From Entoloma clypeatum (taxonomy: Eukaryota; Basidiomycota; Agaricomycetes; Agaricales; Entolomataceae), in the NCBI GenBank assembly GCA_963565915.1, contig OY751485.1, forward strand, positions 2,542,001-2,606,000: DNA of 64,000 nt. The letters run 5' to 3'. The position numbers and the translations under genes are program-made. Positions 35,372-46,085 of the stretch are shown here, piece by piece. How positions within the stretch are numbered: position 1 is the stretch's first letter; each line of letters begins with the position of its first letter. Below the pieces are notes generated by a model that saw only the letters and a program-made list of their open reading frames with translations, searched no databases and was not told where the DNA came from.

Positions 35372-35611
35372 CTACGTACCAGGTTGCAAACCCAACCGTT
35401 TGTTTCTCTCTTGTCGAGCGGCAAGAACTTTGAGCTGTTCCATCAGCTCGTAGTCCTCCTTGTCCATGTGCGTATTCTCTGCAGCACGCTTCATCCTAAG
35501 AATGAGCTGCTGTTGCTGGGCTACATCTGCCTTTTGTTTCGCCAAAATGTCACGAACGTCCTGTACATCAAAGTCACCCAGAGGGATTAATGTAGGGTTT
35601 CGACGAATCAT
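35372..35611 (-). CDS. CDC26: Anaphase-promoting complex subunit CDC26 (small)
   Basis: This is a 79-residue protein starting MIRRNPTLIPLGDFDVQDVRD. CDC26 proteins open with M-x-R-R-x-x-T-x-I-x-L followed by an acidic/helical stretch; this N-terminus inserts into the TPR groove of APC6/Cdc16 and stabilises it. A charged helix follows (ILAKQKADVAQQQQLILRMKRAAE), and the tail ends LGLQPGT. The reading frame extends 26 codons further upstream to 35689, but the internal Met at 35611 matches the family N-terminus exactly. It lies downstream of PEX5 on the opposite strand and is divergent from PRA1 with a 129-bp gap. Because the family is short and poorly conserved, the call rests mainly on the N-terminal motif. 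Confidence 0.75.
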   Translation of the reverse strand: MIRRNPTLIPLGDFDVQDVRDILAKQKADVAQQQQLILRMKRAAENTHMDKEDYELMEQLKVLAARQERNKRLGLQPGT

Positions 35612-35740
35612 CGCAGTCAGGGAGATACAGTGACCACGCCAAACAAACATGGATGCGGCTGCGGGCGCAGAAACAACGGTACAAAACAAGACTTTCCTGA
35701 AACCACCATCTCCCTTCTCTTCAAGACCATCTTGTATTAA

Positions 35741-36511
35741 ATGGAAGTCTTTCTCCGAGCCACAGATGCCTTGAAGTCGATCAGAGTCAGTCTACTAGAT
35801 TCCTGGATTTCCGAACGTTCACCCTTTCAACCCGCTCCAGGAAACCAAGTTGTCTGGAATTCGTCCTCCAACTGAGTTTTTCGACTTCCACCGCATTTCG
35901 CGACCAGCAGATTTGAACCAAGCCACATCGGTACGTATGGTTTATGTTTCGCCAAGACCTGGATTGTTGTACTCACTAGTTTCCATCAGCGTATATCCTA
36001 CAACACTCGTTATTTCTCAGGTAAATAGATACCTGCATGGGTCATGCCGCTTCCAATTGATGTTCCCGTTGGTAGGAAATTACGGCCTAATCATTGCTGT
36101 ACTCGCTGTGTATGCAATGTATGTTCTACGATGTCACAGGCTTCTTAGAATATTGATATACACCCGCACTAGTCTCACCAACTATCTTCTTATCATTTCC
36201 CTCGCCTTCCTCGTGTTTGGCTTTGCGGCAATCAACAAATACGGTACGTCTCTCTTCTGGCCATGGATTCTCATACCTGATGATGCGGCCCTGTAGCCCC
36301 CGAAGCCACACAGGTCGGTGATCACACCATTACACAAAAGCATCTATACACGGGGCTATTCGTCATTGGCCTCCCACTTCTCTACGTCGCATCACCTATC
36401 AGCACTTTCTTCTGGTTAGTCGGCGCTTCAGGCTTCCTAATCCTCAGCCATGCATGCATCCTCGAGCCCGGCGTTGAGAGCGAGTATGCTGCCATCCAAG
36501 AAACGGTATAA
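35741..36511 (+). CDS. YIP3: PRA1/Yip3 family prenylated Rab acceptor
   Basis: PRA1/Yip3 proteins are small ER-Golgi membrane proteins that bind prenylated Rab GTPases and aid their membrane delivery. The start at 35741 gives MEVFLRATDALKSIR. A 44-nt intron (35786-35840 region, GTCAGT...CTCCAG) joins it to ETKLSGIRPPTEFFDFHRI. The PRA1 core follows: SRPADLNQATS, RISYNTRYFSGNYGLIIAV, LLIISLAFLVFGFAAINKY, then LYTGLFVIGLPLLYVASPI and FFWLVGASGFLILSHACIL. This gives the expected paired hydrophobic hairpins. It ends VESEYAAIQETV. It is about 170 residues, typical for the family. The next gene on minus ends 270 bp away. Confidence 0.9.
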
Positions 36512-36680
36512 TAGTGTACACATTGACCAGGAGCTGTTTCTTTTCGTTGATTAGATGCACATGTATGTTGTTCTAATGGAATTCTAGTTTGATTGGGAAT
36601 AAACAGTAAGACAATGCGATGAGGTATAAATCAACAATGCGGCAAGTGAGTCAAAATATGGCAATGCGAATGGGTCCTAG

Positions 36681-36700
36681 ATGTGATGTGATGTGATGTA
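36681..36700. repeat. ATGTG pentanucleotide microsatellite
   Basis: Four tandem copies of ATGTG (the last reads ATGTA) lie in the 270-bp convergent gap between PRA1 and the ERT1-type gene. It is a short simple repeat with no visible function. Confidence 0.8.
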
Positions 36701-36781
36701 TAACCAAGGAATAAGGTGGTGCGACCATGAGTCTCCGTAAACGGTGCATGCAACGGATGAGCACCGAGAATCAGAACACTG

Positions 36782-38652
36782 CTATAGAAGAGGTAGCCAT
36801 TGCCCTGAATTTGTCAATTGCATGCGCAAGGGATTGCTTGTGAAGGCAACATACCAATCACCATGCTTGGAAGGTCGAAAAGATCTCTTCGTATCGAGAA
36901 ACAGAATGTGGTAGGTACCGGTGCCCCTGAAGGTTTGAGCAACACACAGTGTGAATACACAGACTGTGTAGTGTTCTCGAAGGCATGTGTGGCGAAATTT
37001 TCCCAATATTCAACGACTGACTGGTTTTCGAATAACTAGTGGGGCGACGCGTTCAGTCTCGAGATGTTTCTTTTTGCTCAATAAGGGATGCATTCTTACT
37101 TCATAAATATACTTTTTACCCCCAATCAGGTCCTCCATTGGCCATTCTGTCAACATGCAAAATTCGGGGGCGACAAGACATATCTCGCCAGTTCGCCGCC
37201 AAACGACTGTTGGAGTCCCACTAAAAGACATCAGTTTTTCGATTTCCTAGTGTCACAAAGTTAACGACGACCATCTCTTTCTAAAAGATGACTGACCAAC
37301 AATGACCTCTGAAAGCATTTTTCGACAAATACTTCGTCGTCCCGAGTCAGGGGCATTTGTAGGGCAATTAGCGACGGCCTGAAGATGGCCAATGCTCGTA
37401 CGATGCGAAGAATATCATTCTTTTCAAATCTACAAATTGGGCATTCAAAGATCAAAAATGATGATCAGACGGCGAGTCCCAAAGGCACTCGTTTTGCACA
37501 GGGACACATGCTCAAAAACGTACCGAGTGGGCAAGTGCTTCATAAGAAAATGGTAGCCCTCAGTGTAATCATACGGTGCAGTGACGCGTTCATGGATGTT
37601 CTGTAGAGGCGAGGGACATGACTTTGAGCGGTCAATTTCAGTCGCAAGGGAAGCTGTGTCATTGGGAGGAATGATCAATAGAGGATTCTCGAGAAAAGTG
37701 GTTGTGATGGGGGAGCGTGGGCGTGACTCTAGGGGGTAGCGGGTCTGGAGATGGTGCGGCGGGGGTTGTGTTTGAGGCCCTTGGATGGAAGGGAAACTGA
37801 TCGGGTCGGTTACATCATCCGATTTAGTGGTGTGGGTGGTGTATGGATATGACAGATAGTTTGCAGAATGCGGGGGAGAAGTATCGGGAACTTGAAGTTG
37901 CTGCGATTCGTCGAATGATGCGACGTAACTACTAGTGGATGAGGCTGTGTAATCGATTGGCCATGCGGAATATGAGGGCTGGTCAGGTGATGGTGGGGAG
38001 GCAGATGGACTGGGATTTCCGAGGATGGCGGAGAGGATAGAATACTCGAGGTTGGCAGCTTCAGACCCAAAAGTAAAGGCGCCAGGGTCGAAGGAGCTAG
38101 ACAGCATGGTATCTGCCTGGGAAAAAGGTTCGGCTGCTGAGGGAAGGGGAGGGGGGGGGTCAATCCTGGCAGACGCACAATCAGAAAAGCATGCGCACAC
38201 GGTGTGATCGTCGGCGGTTCTTGACTGCTTTCTGGAGCAGATACCGATGACTTGCTTCGCTTGAGTTGTTCTGGTCGGCCACGTAATCGGCGATCGTCCG
38301 CGGGGAGGTCAGGGAGCGACATACCGAGCTCGTCTTCGTCGAGGAGATACTTGGCCTTCTTACGATGGCCTTCTGTGCAGTTGTTTGCGATGCCCCGTTT
38401 TACGCAGCGCTGACACGGACGAGCTGGAAAGAGGAAGAGCTGAGGAAGTATGAGAGGGTGTGAGGAGGAGGAGAGCAGCGCACAATCGTCACACGTGAGA
38501 TGGGCCTTTTGACAATGGAAGCAGGCGCGATTCGCCTTCTTTTTCTTTGGAACGTCCCTGCCTTTGCGTGGGTGGGAGGCGGATTCGTGGCCGGAGTCAT
38601 CTGGAGTGTCTGTGCGTTTGCGCTTTTGACCAGACGCGAACGGATGCTGCAT
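36782..38652 (-). CDS. ERT1: Zn2Cys6 transcription factor of the ERT1/AcuK type (gluconeogenesis)
   Basis: ERT1/Rds2/AcuK proteins control the switch to non-fermentable carbon and gluconeogenesis. The protein starts [15 protein letters not shown] (an in-frame ATG at 38664 is possible). The binuclear zinc cluster is C-x2-C-x6-C-x5-C-x2-C-x8-[12 protein letters not shown], an intron of about 60 nt at 38426-38486, then [15 protein letters not shown]. The basic linker [13 protein letters not shown] is diagnostic. A Ser/Pro-rich centre with [15 protein letters not shown] follows. The C-terminal PAS domain has [38 protein letters not shown] and [19 protein letters not shown]. It ends IGQWLPLL. All regions are present. 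It shares a 91-bp promoter with the methyltransferase gene. Confidence 0.92.
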
Positions 38653-38743
38653 GAGAACAACCAATTTGATTTTACATTATTTAAATAAATCTACTATTTA
38701 TTATCACCGACTCCCGACTCCGGTGATCACCGCCCCGACCCCG
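38653..38743. promoter_or_regulatory. 91-bp bidirectional promoter with CCAAT and AT-rich core
   Basis: This gap serves ERT1 (minus) and the MTQ1-like gene (plus). CCAAT lies at 38661-38665, and an AT-rich core with TTTAAATAAAT at about 38681-38691. CCAAT is bound by the Hap complex, which in fungi also controls respiratory and carbon genes. If ERT1 starts at 38664 instead of 38652, CCAAT would overlap its start codon. Confidence 0.45.
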
Positions 38744-39628
38744 ATGCCCTCCGCGCGCCTCGTCGCTGCCCTCGTCGCCCAGCTTGGCTCCCGCCAGGCC
38801 CACCTCGAGCTCAAATGGATGAAACAGCACCCACATCGCGACATCTCCGACATGCTTACACGCAGGACCCTCGGCGAGCCCCTCCAATACGTTCTCGGTA
38901 GCTATCATCTCCCTCCTCCGCTTCTCCCCCCCCTTATTCCATCTCCAGGCACCCAACCCTTCGGCCCCCTTTCGCTCCTCGTCCGTCCCCCCGTTCTGAT
39001 CCCTCGGCCAGAAACAGAGCATTGGGTCATCAACCTTGCAAGCCGCATCCGACCCTCTACCACCCCAAAGTCCTTGATAGATCTGGGTACTGGCTCTGGC
39101 TGTATTCCCCTCCTCTTGTCTCACCTCCTCCCCCCCGGTTCCTTACATGCACATGGCATCGATATCTCCTTGCCTGCAATTCACTTGGCTCAAGATAATG
39201 CAGTTCACTGTGGTGTCCCTTCGCACCGGCAATCCTCGCATCACAATACCTTCAAACCGATTCTTGCCAGTTTCCTTGACCCCACTTTCGCCGAGGATCG
39301 CAAGCTCACGCCACCATATGACATTCTCACGTCTAATCCTCCTTATATACCCTGGAACGAATACCTTGACTTACCCAGCGACGTCATCGATTATGAGGAT
39401 CCCAGGGCACTTTTCGGCGGCCCATCCGGCCTCGACTTCTACCACGCCATTGCTGGCTTAATCCAGCGCAAGGACTTTCTGCGTCCAGGTGGCCTCGCGG
39501 CGCTTGAAGTAGGTCACGGACAGGCCCGGTCTGTTGAACACATCATGCGGACCTTGGGACGTCGATGTAGAACTGAGATATGGTCTGATCCATGGGGCAA
39601 ACAGCGAGCCGTCATTGTCCACCTGTGA
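38744..39628 (+). CDS. MTQ1: HemK/PrmC-type N5-glutamine methyltransferase (MTQ1-like)
   Basis: HemK-family enzymes methylate the GGQ glutamine of peptide release factors; the Mtq1 branch acts on the mitochondrial factor. The start at 38744 gives MPSARLVAALVAQLGSRQ. A 50-nt intron (about 38899-38949) must be removed to give the family block YVLGTQPFGPLSLLVRPPV, followed by LIPRPETEHWV. The SAM-binding loop is LIDLGTGSGCIPLLLSHLL, and the catalytic NPPY motif appears in LTSNPPYIPW. It then reads DYEDPRALFGGPSGLDFY and RPGGLAALEVGHGQ, as in the family, and ends RAVIVHL. It is about 275 residues. No strong mitochondrial presequence is visible. Mtq2 is ruled out by the longer HemK N-terminal part. 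Confidence 0.9.
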   Translation: MPSARLVAALVAQLGSRQAHLELKWMKQHPHRDISDMLTRRTLGEPLQYVLGSYHLPPPLLPPLIPSPGTQPFGPLSLLVRPPVLIPRPETEHWVINLASRIRPSTTPKSLIDLGTGSGCIPLLLSHLLPPGSLHAHGIDISLPAIHLAQDNAVHCGVPSHRQSSHHNTFKPILASFLDPTFAEDRKLTPPYDILTSNPPYIPWNEYLDLPSDVIDYEDPRALFGGPSGLDFYHAIAGLIQRKDFLRPGGLAALEVGHGQARSVEHIMRTLGRRCRTEIWSDPWGKQRAVIVHL

Positions 39629-40397
39629 TTGGTTTGGACGATGCGGCGTTTTCGCCTATCTGACACTATCAGCACCCTGTTATACCCGATACGTGCGACT
39701 ATATACCGTCATATCATCCCGTTATTGATGCACAGTATCAGTAACTTACACCACGCATGCGAAGTGTTTCCCCCGCTTCCATCCGCTGCTATCAGCCCTC
39801 CGCCGGAAGTTCCAATTCCTAGGTCATGCTTCTACATCCCTTTCATTTGGACATCTTCGTCACCAAGTAACTGGGAAGGGTCCATCTTTTCGATGATGAT
39901 TGTCTAATGCTGGTCTCCGAGGCCTGAATTTTTAAACTTTCATGCATACATATGGGTGAACTCTGCATGATTTATATGCCATCCAGCCAGGATCATCCAG
40001 GCCTTTCTTTTGTCTTGCCGCGGGCCTCTGCTCCATTAAGATAGAGCTCAGGGCAGCGGTTGTGGGGCTCTTTGGGTCATTCGACCTCGTCTACTTGGAC
40101 CCAACTCCGCGGTTAAAAAATGAACGCTGCCTCGAAGCCTCAAATCCGGAGAATATGATAAGTTAACTACCTCTATTGCGGCAGTATATAATTATATACC
40201 TTTTCCAGACGGCGCGTAGTGCGGCATCGTCGGCATGCTTCATTTCTATTTTGATCTCCGACAAATCTCGAGGAGGCTCGGATCTTGACGACCCTTGGAC
40301 TATCCAACTGCAGCCGTTATCACCACGTGGAGTTGCCTACAGTTATTGTCGCGTTACAGATACATATATTTCTATCTCCTTCTTCCTCCTGTCAGTC
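39629..40397 (+). other. Intergenic 769 bp upstream of the allantoicase fusion
   Basis: No gene is supported. An open stretch at 39629-39907 has no domain. Upstream of the next start I see HGATAR sites on either strand (AGATAG at 40039-40044, TGATAAG at 40156-40162, CTATCT at 40372-40377) and a CACGTG E-box at 40324-40329. GATA factors control purine-nitrogen genes in fungi. Sites this short are expected by chance at about one per 340 bp, so the GATA count is not evidence by itself. Confidence 0.4.
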
Positions 40398-42565
40398 ATG
40401 GCGTTCGAGAAAGTACCTTTGGAGCGCTTTGCCGATGTATTTCTTGCGTCTACTGGTTGGCCTTCCCTTTGGTACCAAGAAACCATCTCACGCGTTAGCA
40501 GAACTGTCCAGCGAGGCGATAGGAGGCCAGGTGGTATCGGTCTCTGATGAATTCTTCGCAGAGGCCTCGCAGTTACTTTTGACCGAGGTATATTTCTTCC
40601 AAATTTACTAAGACTTTTGGTCAACCAGGTTGCTAACTTCTGGAAGCCTGCTCCAAGTTTCAAAGGGCAGTTCGGCCCCAATGGCGCGATATATAGCGGT
40701 TGGGAAAGTCGACGACACAACCCCACATATGACTGGTATACACTATTGCTCTTGGCCTTTGGGTTGTTTGAATTCTGTGACTGGTAGGTGCATTATCCGG
40801 TTAGGAACCGCTGGGAGGATCACCGGCTTTGACATCGACACCTCCCATTTCAATGGTAACTCTCCCATCATCGAGTAAGATCTTCCTTGACCTCAGTACC
40901 AGGAAACGAGGCCCCTCAAGTATCTGTGGAGGGTCTACATGGTTCGCTATTAGAGGAGCCTCAGGCCAATGATGCTCGAGTAGACTGCTTTGATTGTCCG
41001 TCAAGTGATGACAACTCATACTGCGTCTTCAGTGGTCCGAAATCCTTCCACGGGTAGACCTTGGACCGAATGCACGACACCTCTTCACTGTCAATCACCC
41101 TCCTGCAATCAATTACGTCAAGTTGAACATGTATCCTGATGGCGGAATAGTTAGTACATCCATGTGAATTTTTACCTTAACAACTGACACCCTCAGGCTC
41201 GCTTTCGGGCCTATGGACATGTTTTGCCTGGTCACCCAACCAACGCATCTGAGTTATTCGATTTGGCACATGTCTTTGCTGGGGGATGTGTGGAATATAC
41301 ATCTGATCAACATTTTGGCATCGGTGCGAATCTCATTCTTCCAGGCAGAGGTAAAAACATGGGTGGAGGATGGGAGACAAAGAGGAGTCGACAAGAGGGC
41401 CATAAAGATTGGGTCATCATCAAACTGTGAGTGTCGGGTCTTGTATTCTTTCAACTACTTATCGCAACGATGTATAGAGGGCTTCCTGGAATCTTGGAGC
41501 ATGTTGAGATTGACACAGCGCATTTTAAAGGGAATTTTCCTGAGAGTTGCGAAATTCATGCATCATGCAGCGCTACCAGTCCAGACTGGACAACTTTCAA
41601 AGACCAAGGCGAAGGTTGGACTTTGATACTTCCTAGGACTAAACTCGGTCCACACAGACAACACTACTTCCAGCTGGAGAACACGGAAGGGAATGTTTAT
41701 ACTCATGTTAAGGTCACGATACACCCCGATGGCGGCCTGCAGCGGATTCGAATTCTGGGTCGACGAGCAGCCTATTATGATGCCGACAATACCATGGAAG
41801 AAGTATCACACCACAGACAACATCCCCCTCCTCCCGCAAATCTACAGTCACCTACCATCCCTCTGATTGAACGTGGCGTGCCTGTTCTCCCGTTGACAGC
41901 AGAAGCTTTTGCGCCATTTGGACAGGTAATTCAGGCATATCACGATGTGACTGCTGCGCCGAAGGGGACCAAAACTACTCCAGCTAACGCAGGATCGGCA
42001 GTCAAGTTTCACAAGCTGTCCCTCCTCGAATCCTCATATCGCATGGATGCCGAAGCGACCGCTGCAATATCAGTTTATCGGTGCCAGCCCTCAACCCCCC
42101 CTGACCACGATTTTCTAGAATTAAAGGTGCTGGAGCGACATCCATTCACAAATCAAGCTTTTATCCCAATGGGTCAAAGTTCTGTTTTGGAGCCTGCTTC
42201 GCGTTACATTATAGTTGTCGCGAAAACTGGCACAGGTGATCGTCCGGACTTGGGCACCCTGAGGGCCTTTGTCGCGACCGGTGCACAGGGCGTTGTCTAT
42301 GGGACAGCGGTATGGCGTAAGTGTCCAGCTACTGAGTAATGCATGAACTAATCAATGCCGCCCCTTAACATAAGACCAACCTATGACGGTTCTGGATAGG
42401 GTACACAGGTCTCTGATGATTATTCGAAGCAATGAACTAACATCATCTTAGGGCATGGATTTCGCTTGTGTGGAAACGCAAATTGGGAATGGGAGTGCTG
42501 AGGACTGTGAGATCCTGGAGCTTGGCGAGGCCGATGTGGTCAAATTGAAACTACCAAGAGCCTAA
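40398..42565 (+). CDS. Fused allantoicase - ureidoglycolate lyase
   Basis: One gene carries two consecutive enzymes of purine breakdown. Allantoicase hydrolyses allantoate to ureidoglycolate and urea; ureidoglycolate lyase splits that to glyoxylate and urea. The start gives [15 protein letters not shown]; an intron removed at 40459 creates [16 protein letters not shown]. Allantoicase repeat 1 has [15 protein letters not shown] and [18 protein letters not shown]; repeat 2 has [19 protein letters not shown] and [20 protein letters not shown] His/Pro-rich linker at about 41805-41860 leads into the AllA-type domain: [38 protein letters not shown], then TVLDRGMDFACV after two introns. The junction lies inside one exon (about 41478-42316), so it is not two adjacent genes. 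Cytosolic; no signal peptide. Confidence 0.92.
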
Positions 42566-42730
42566 TGATGACTTTGACACTTGGCACTTATTTTGTAATT
42601 ATTTTGTCGGAAATCTTAACATAAAACTACCTTTATGTAAATATTGGTAATCCGCTCGACGGAGTTGTAAAGTCTTCATTCACTTTTCAGTATTGTCTTG
42701 CGTTCCCCCTTCTCTCAGCCAACAGTTCCA

Positions 42731-45700
42731 ATGGAGTCCAGAAAGAGGCCGTACTCCGATGAAGAAGATGTCGTTATGGTGAAGAGACGTGTTCTTACGG
42801 GTCCTAATGGGACTCCTCATGTGAATGGCATCAACGAGCAAGAAGAACCAACCGAGAATGACAATCTCGAGGTAAGACGCGTTCTTTCGTCTATAAAGCA
42901 ACAGTCATGAACAATTGGTTCAGCTTTTCCGCAAGGAGGCCATCTTCAGGAGAATGAGACACTACTCTCGGGAGCATCAGCGCAGTCAAAACCGTATCGC
43001 AGAATTAGAACGACGAAAGCACGCATGCGAAGCGGGGTTGGCTGCCATGTCAGCGTGGTGGAATCAGGTATTATTGCCATGTCTAATGATCGTTTCCTGT
43101 CTCATTCACCGCAGCTAGTGGAGACAATTCGTCTGTTGGTCAAGCCAGAAGATTTGCCTGACGTGAACAATGGTTAGTTTGTATTTCGAAGCTCTTTCTC
43201 ACCAGCCAGAGATTTTACATTCGATAGATGTGTTCGATTTCGCTCTTCGCATTCAAGATGACCTGGATGTGAATTTCGCAAAGACTTTGGAAGACAACCT
43301 GAACGCAACGAAGACCCTTGTGAATAAGCTGGTGCAGGCTGGTGGAGCCCCACAAAGAGTATTATCATCGAGCGATGAGTACAAAGAACGTGAAAAGGTA
43401 ACCACACAGGTGCATACATTCAAACTGCTCTCCATGGATGTCATTGATAGTTTACAGTGTATCGCTCTTCGTTCAGAGGTCAGCTTGTTGCGCGTAAACC
43501 TCCAGGATTCTGAGGAACAGAAGGACAAATATTATGCCGCTCTGATGGCTGCCGAAAACCGACTTGACCGATCAAAAAGTAGTACGGTCTCGGCCATTCA
43601 AGCACGCACCGAAGCCCTGCAGTCAACAGAACCAGTAAAGGAGGAAATGCACCGGAAGTCGTCATCTCCCGAAGTGAGTGCTTCGGTTAATTGGTGGGAG
43701 TTCTGGCCATCATAATCTTATGACCTTCTGATTTTTGCCCAGACACCGAAGTCTCCTGCGCCTAGTAATGGGAACTACGAACCAACTGAGTTGGAGGTAT
43801 TGCGGGAACAAATCTCTGCTCGCGATGCGAAAATAACCGAGTTGGAGAAAGAAGCTGCACTTTTGAGAGACGAGAAAACAATCCTGGAATCCGACGTGCG
43901 CCTTCAACTTCTTCGGTCTTAACCTGAAAAATAATGTTTGTGAACAGCTGAGAGTGCTTCCGCACGACATCATTGTGGATAACCCACAATATAAAGCTCT
44001 TCTCAAACATGCATCATTTCTACAGGCGTCTGTGACCGAAAGTCGTTTGCAAACGGCTCGTGTTGCAGAGGATATCTCTCTCCTTCGCTCATCTCGGAAA
44101 GAATGGGAAGAAGGAGTTACCGTATGTCTCAGTGCGATGGATGTTGCCTGCAGTAGATGACGTCCTTCAGGCAGCTGCGACTCAAGCTAATCAAGAACTC
44201 AAAACAATGCTGAGTAAACGCGATGCTGAGAATGCGCGCCTTCGTGATCAGCGCGAACAGCAAGGAGCCGAGCTAAATGAACGGAAGCACAAGGACAACA
44301 TCAAATGCTCGTCGTTACAAGAATTGAAGTCTCTGGCTGATTCTCGCTCGGTATGAGTTCTGTTCAGCAACCTATGAACCCTGCTGATTCCCGGAACCCA
44401 GGAACGAATTCTTGTATTGAAGTCCGAAGTTCGTCGCCACAAAGCTCAGCTGGCAGCTAATGCGAATAAAGAGGATCTCATGCTATTCTTCTTGCATGGA
44501 AATACTGAGGAGGTTCAATACGTTGAATCCCTCAGAGATCGAATGAGGTTCGCCCGCCTGCCCGATTCATTTGCTTTTCTGAGCAATGTACAGCGCTGCC
44601 GAGAGTCGAAATGCCGCATTAGAACAGACGTTATCTATATTCCAAGATGATAACCCGAAAGTTGTGGAGCACATGAAGGCTGAAGCTGATGCGTTACAAA
44701 GGCTAGCTGAGGCAGAAGTTCAACTTGCGAAGTACAAGTCGGTCTATGGAGATTCGTCGACCCTTCCTCCAGATGTGTCAAAGTTATCCGAACAGTTGAA
44801 GGAGAAGGAGGATGAGTTGCAGAAACTTCGTTTGCTAGATATACAGCGCGCCCAGGTTGGTTCTGCTCAGGTTTCCTGTCAGTTGACCTTACATTACATT
44901 ATGCGTCAGGCCGAGACTTCCCTTTATGCCGAGCTGGATAAGCTATCTGCCGCATGGGAGGCTCTTGATCGACAGGTCAAGAGTAAGGTATTTGACCTTG
45001 CGGCCATGGAGGACCGCCTGACGAAAAGCGGACTCGATGTATGTCGTGGGCGCATCCCCCATTTCTCTGTGACCAACCAAGTGCTTTTAGAGAGCCAAAT
45101 CCGAAAACAAGTTCTACGCAGCGATGCGTGATAAGGAAGCGATAGAAGCCGAACGGAAGAATCTTGCGAGAAATATGGAGAAGCAAGTTAAACTGGTCGA
45201 GCGACTGGTGGATGCAGAGAAGAACTTGACTAGCCAGCTGGTAGGTTGTTGATTTTGCCATTGTTCCATTTCTCTTTACTCAACAATTTAGAGTGCGGCC
45301 GAAAAGGAACTAGCTCACCTCAAATCAGTCGGGGTCACCTACAAAGACAAGGTAGAAGACTTGACGGAGGAACTCAATACTTGGATGGTCAGAGCAGAAG
45401 CTGAAAAGAAGAGGGTGGTAGAGGTGCACCACCATTTTCGATTTTCGGTTTGAGAGAAATAACATTTCTATTACAGATGCGCGTCAGATTTGCGGAGCGA
45501 GAGAAAACTGTGGAGGGGAAGAAGGCTGAACTACAAAAATTAGAAGACAACCTAATACGAACGAGGAAAGAGTTTGAGCAGAAAAGAAAGGATGTGTCCT
45601 CTATTCCAAGCGGCAGCAACTCGAATGAACAACAGCTTTTGGTGCATACCTTATTCAACTTCCCTGTATTGGAATCTCACATCAATCTAGCAACTCCTCA

Positions 45701-45914
45701 AATGTTCTTGCCGAAAGAATTTTCGCAATACGATTATCACCAAGTGCATGCATAGTAGGTGATTTGTTCCGCTACTTTCCCAATCTTACCTATGGGCCCA
45801 GCTTTCTGCAAGGAATGCATTGATTCTCGTATTTCAACTCGGCAGCGGAAATGCCCTGCTTGTGGTTTGGCGTTTTCTCAAACGGAGGTTCTGAATGGAA
45901 TGTTCTTCCAATGA
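42731..45914 (+). CDS. BRE1: E3 ubiquitin-protein ligase BRE1 (histone H2B)
   Basis: Bre1 with Rad6 monoubiquitinates histone H2B. The protein starts MESRKRPYSDEEDVVM. A long coiled-coil body follows, spread over many short introns, with family landmarks LFRKEAIFRRMRHYSREHQ, LVETIRLLV and VLPHDIIVDNPQYKALL. The central helices include DSSTLPPDVSKLSEQLKEKE and SKVFDLAAMEDRL. The C-terminal RING begins at 45694 after an intron: QLLKCSCRKNFRNTIITKC, MH, an intron at about 45752-45798, then TFCKECIDSRISTRQRKC, PACGLAF. The first two RING cysteines (codons 45703-45705 and 45709-45711) are only one residue apart; the fungal family normally has C-x2-C (KCSxC). All other ligands are present. The end VLNGMFFQ differs from the usual VQQFYFQ-type end. 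Confidence 0.93.
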
Positions 45915-46085
45915 TAAATCGACAATCAATACCGTCTTTTTCTGGTTAACATTATTACAGTAATTCTGATTATATGTTTATGTTCAGAAACTTGTTGCTC
46001 CTTTATTTTACCCTTCATGTGTACTTGATGGCACAAGAGAATAATAATTGAAATAAGATGATGGATACATGACATTCCAAAACAA

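Noticed and set aside
40030..40397. GATA-site cluster as proof of nitrogen control of the allantoicase fusion
   Set aside because: HGATAR occurs about once per 340 bp by chance on both strands; three in about 370 bp is not significant.
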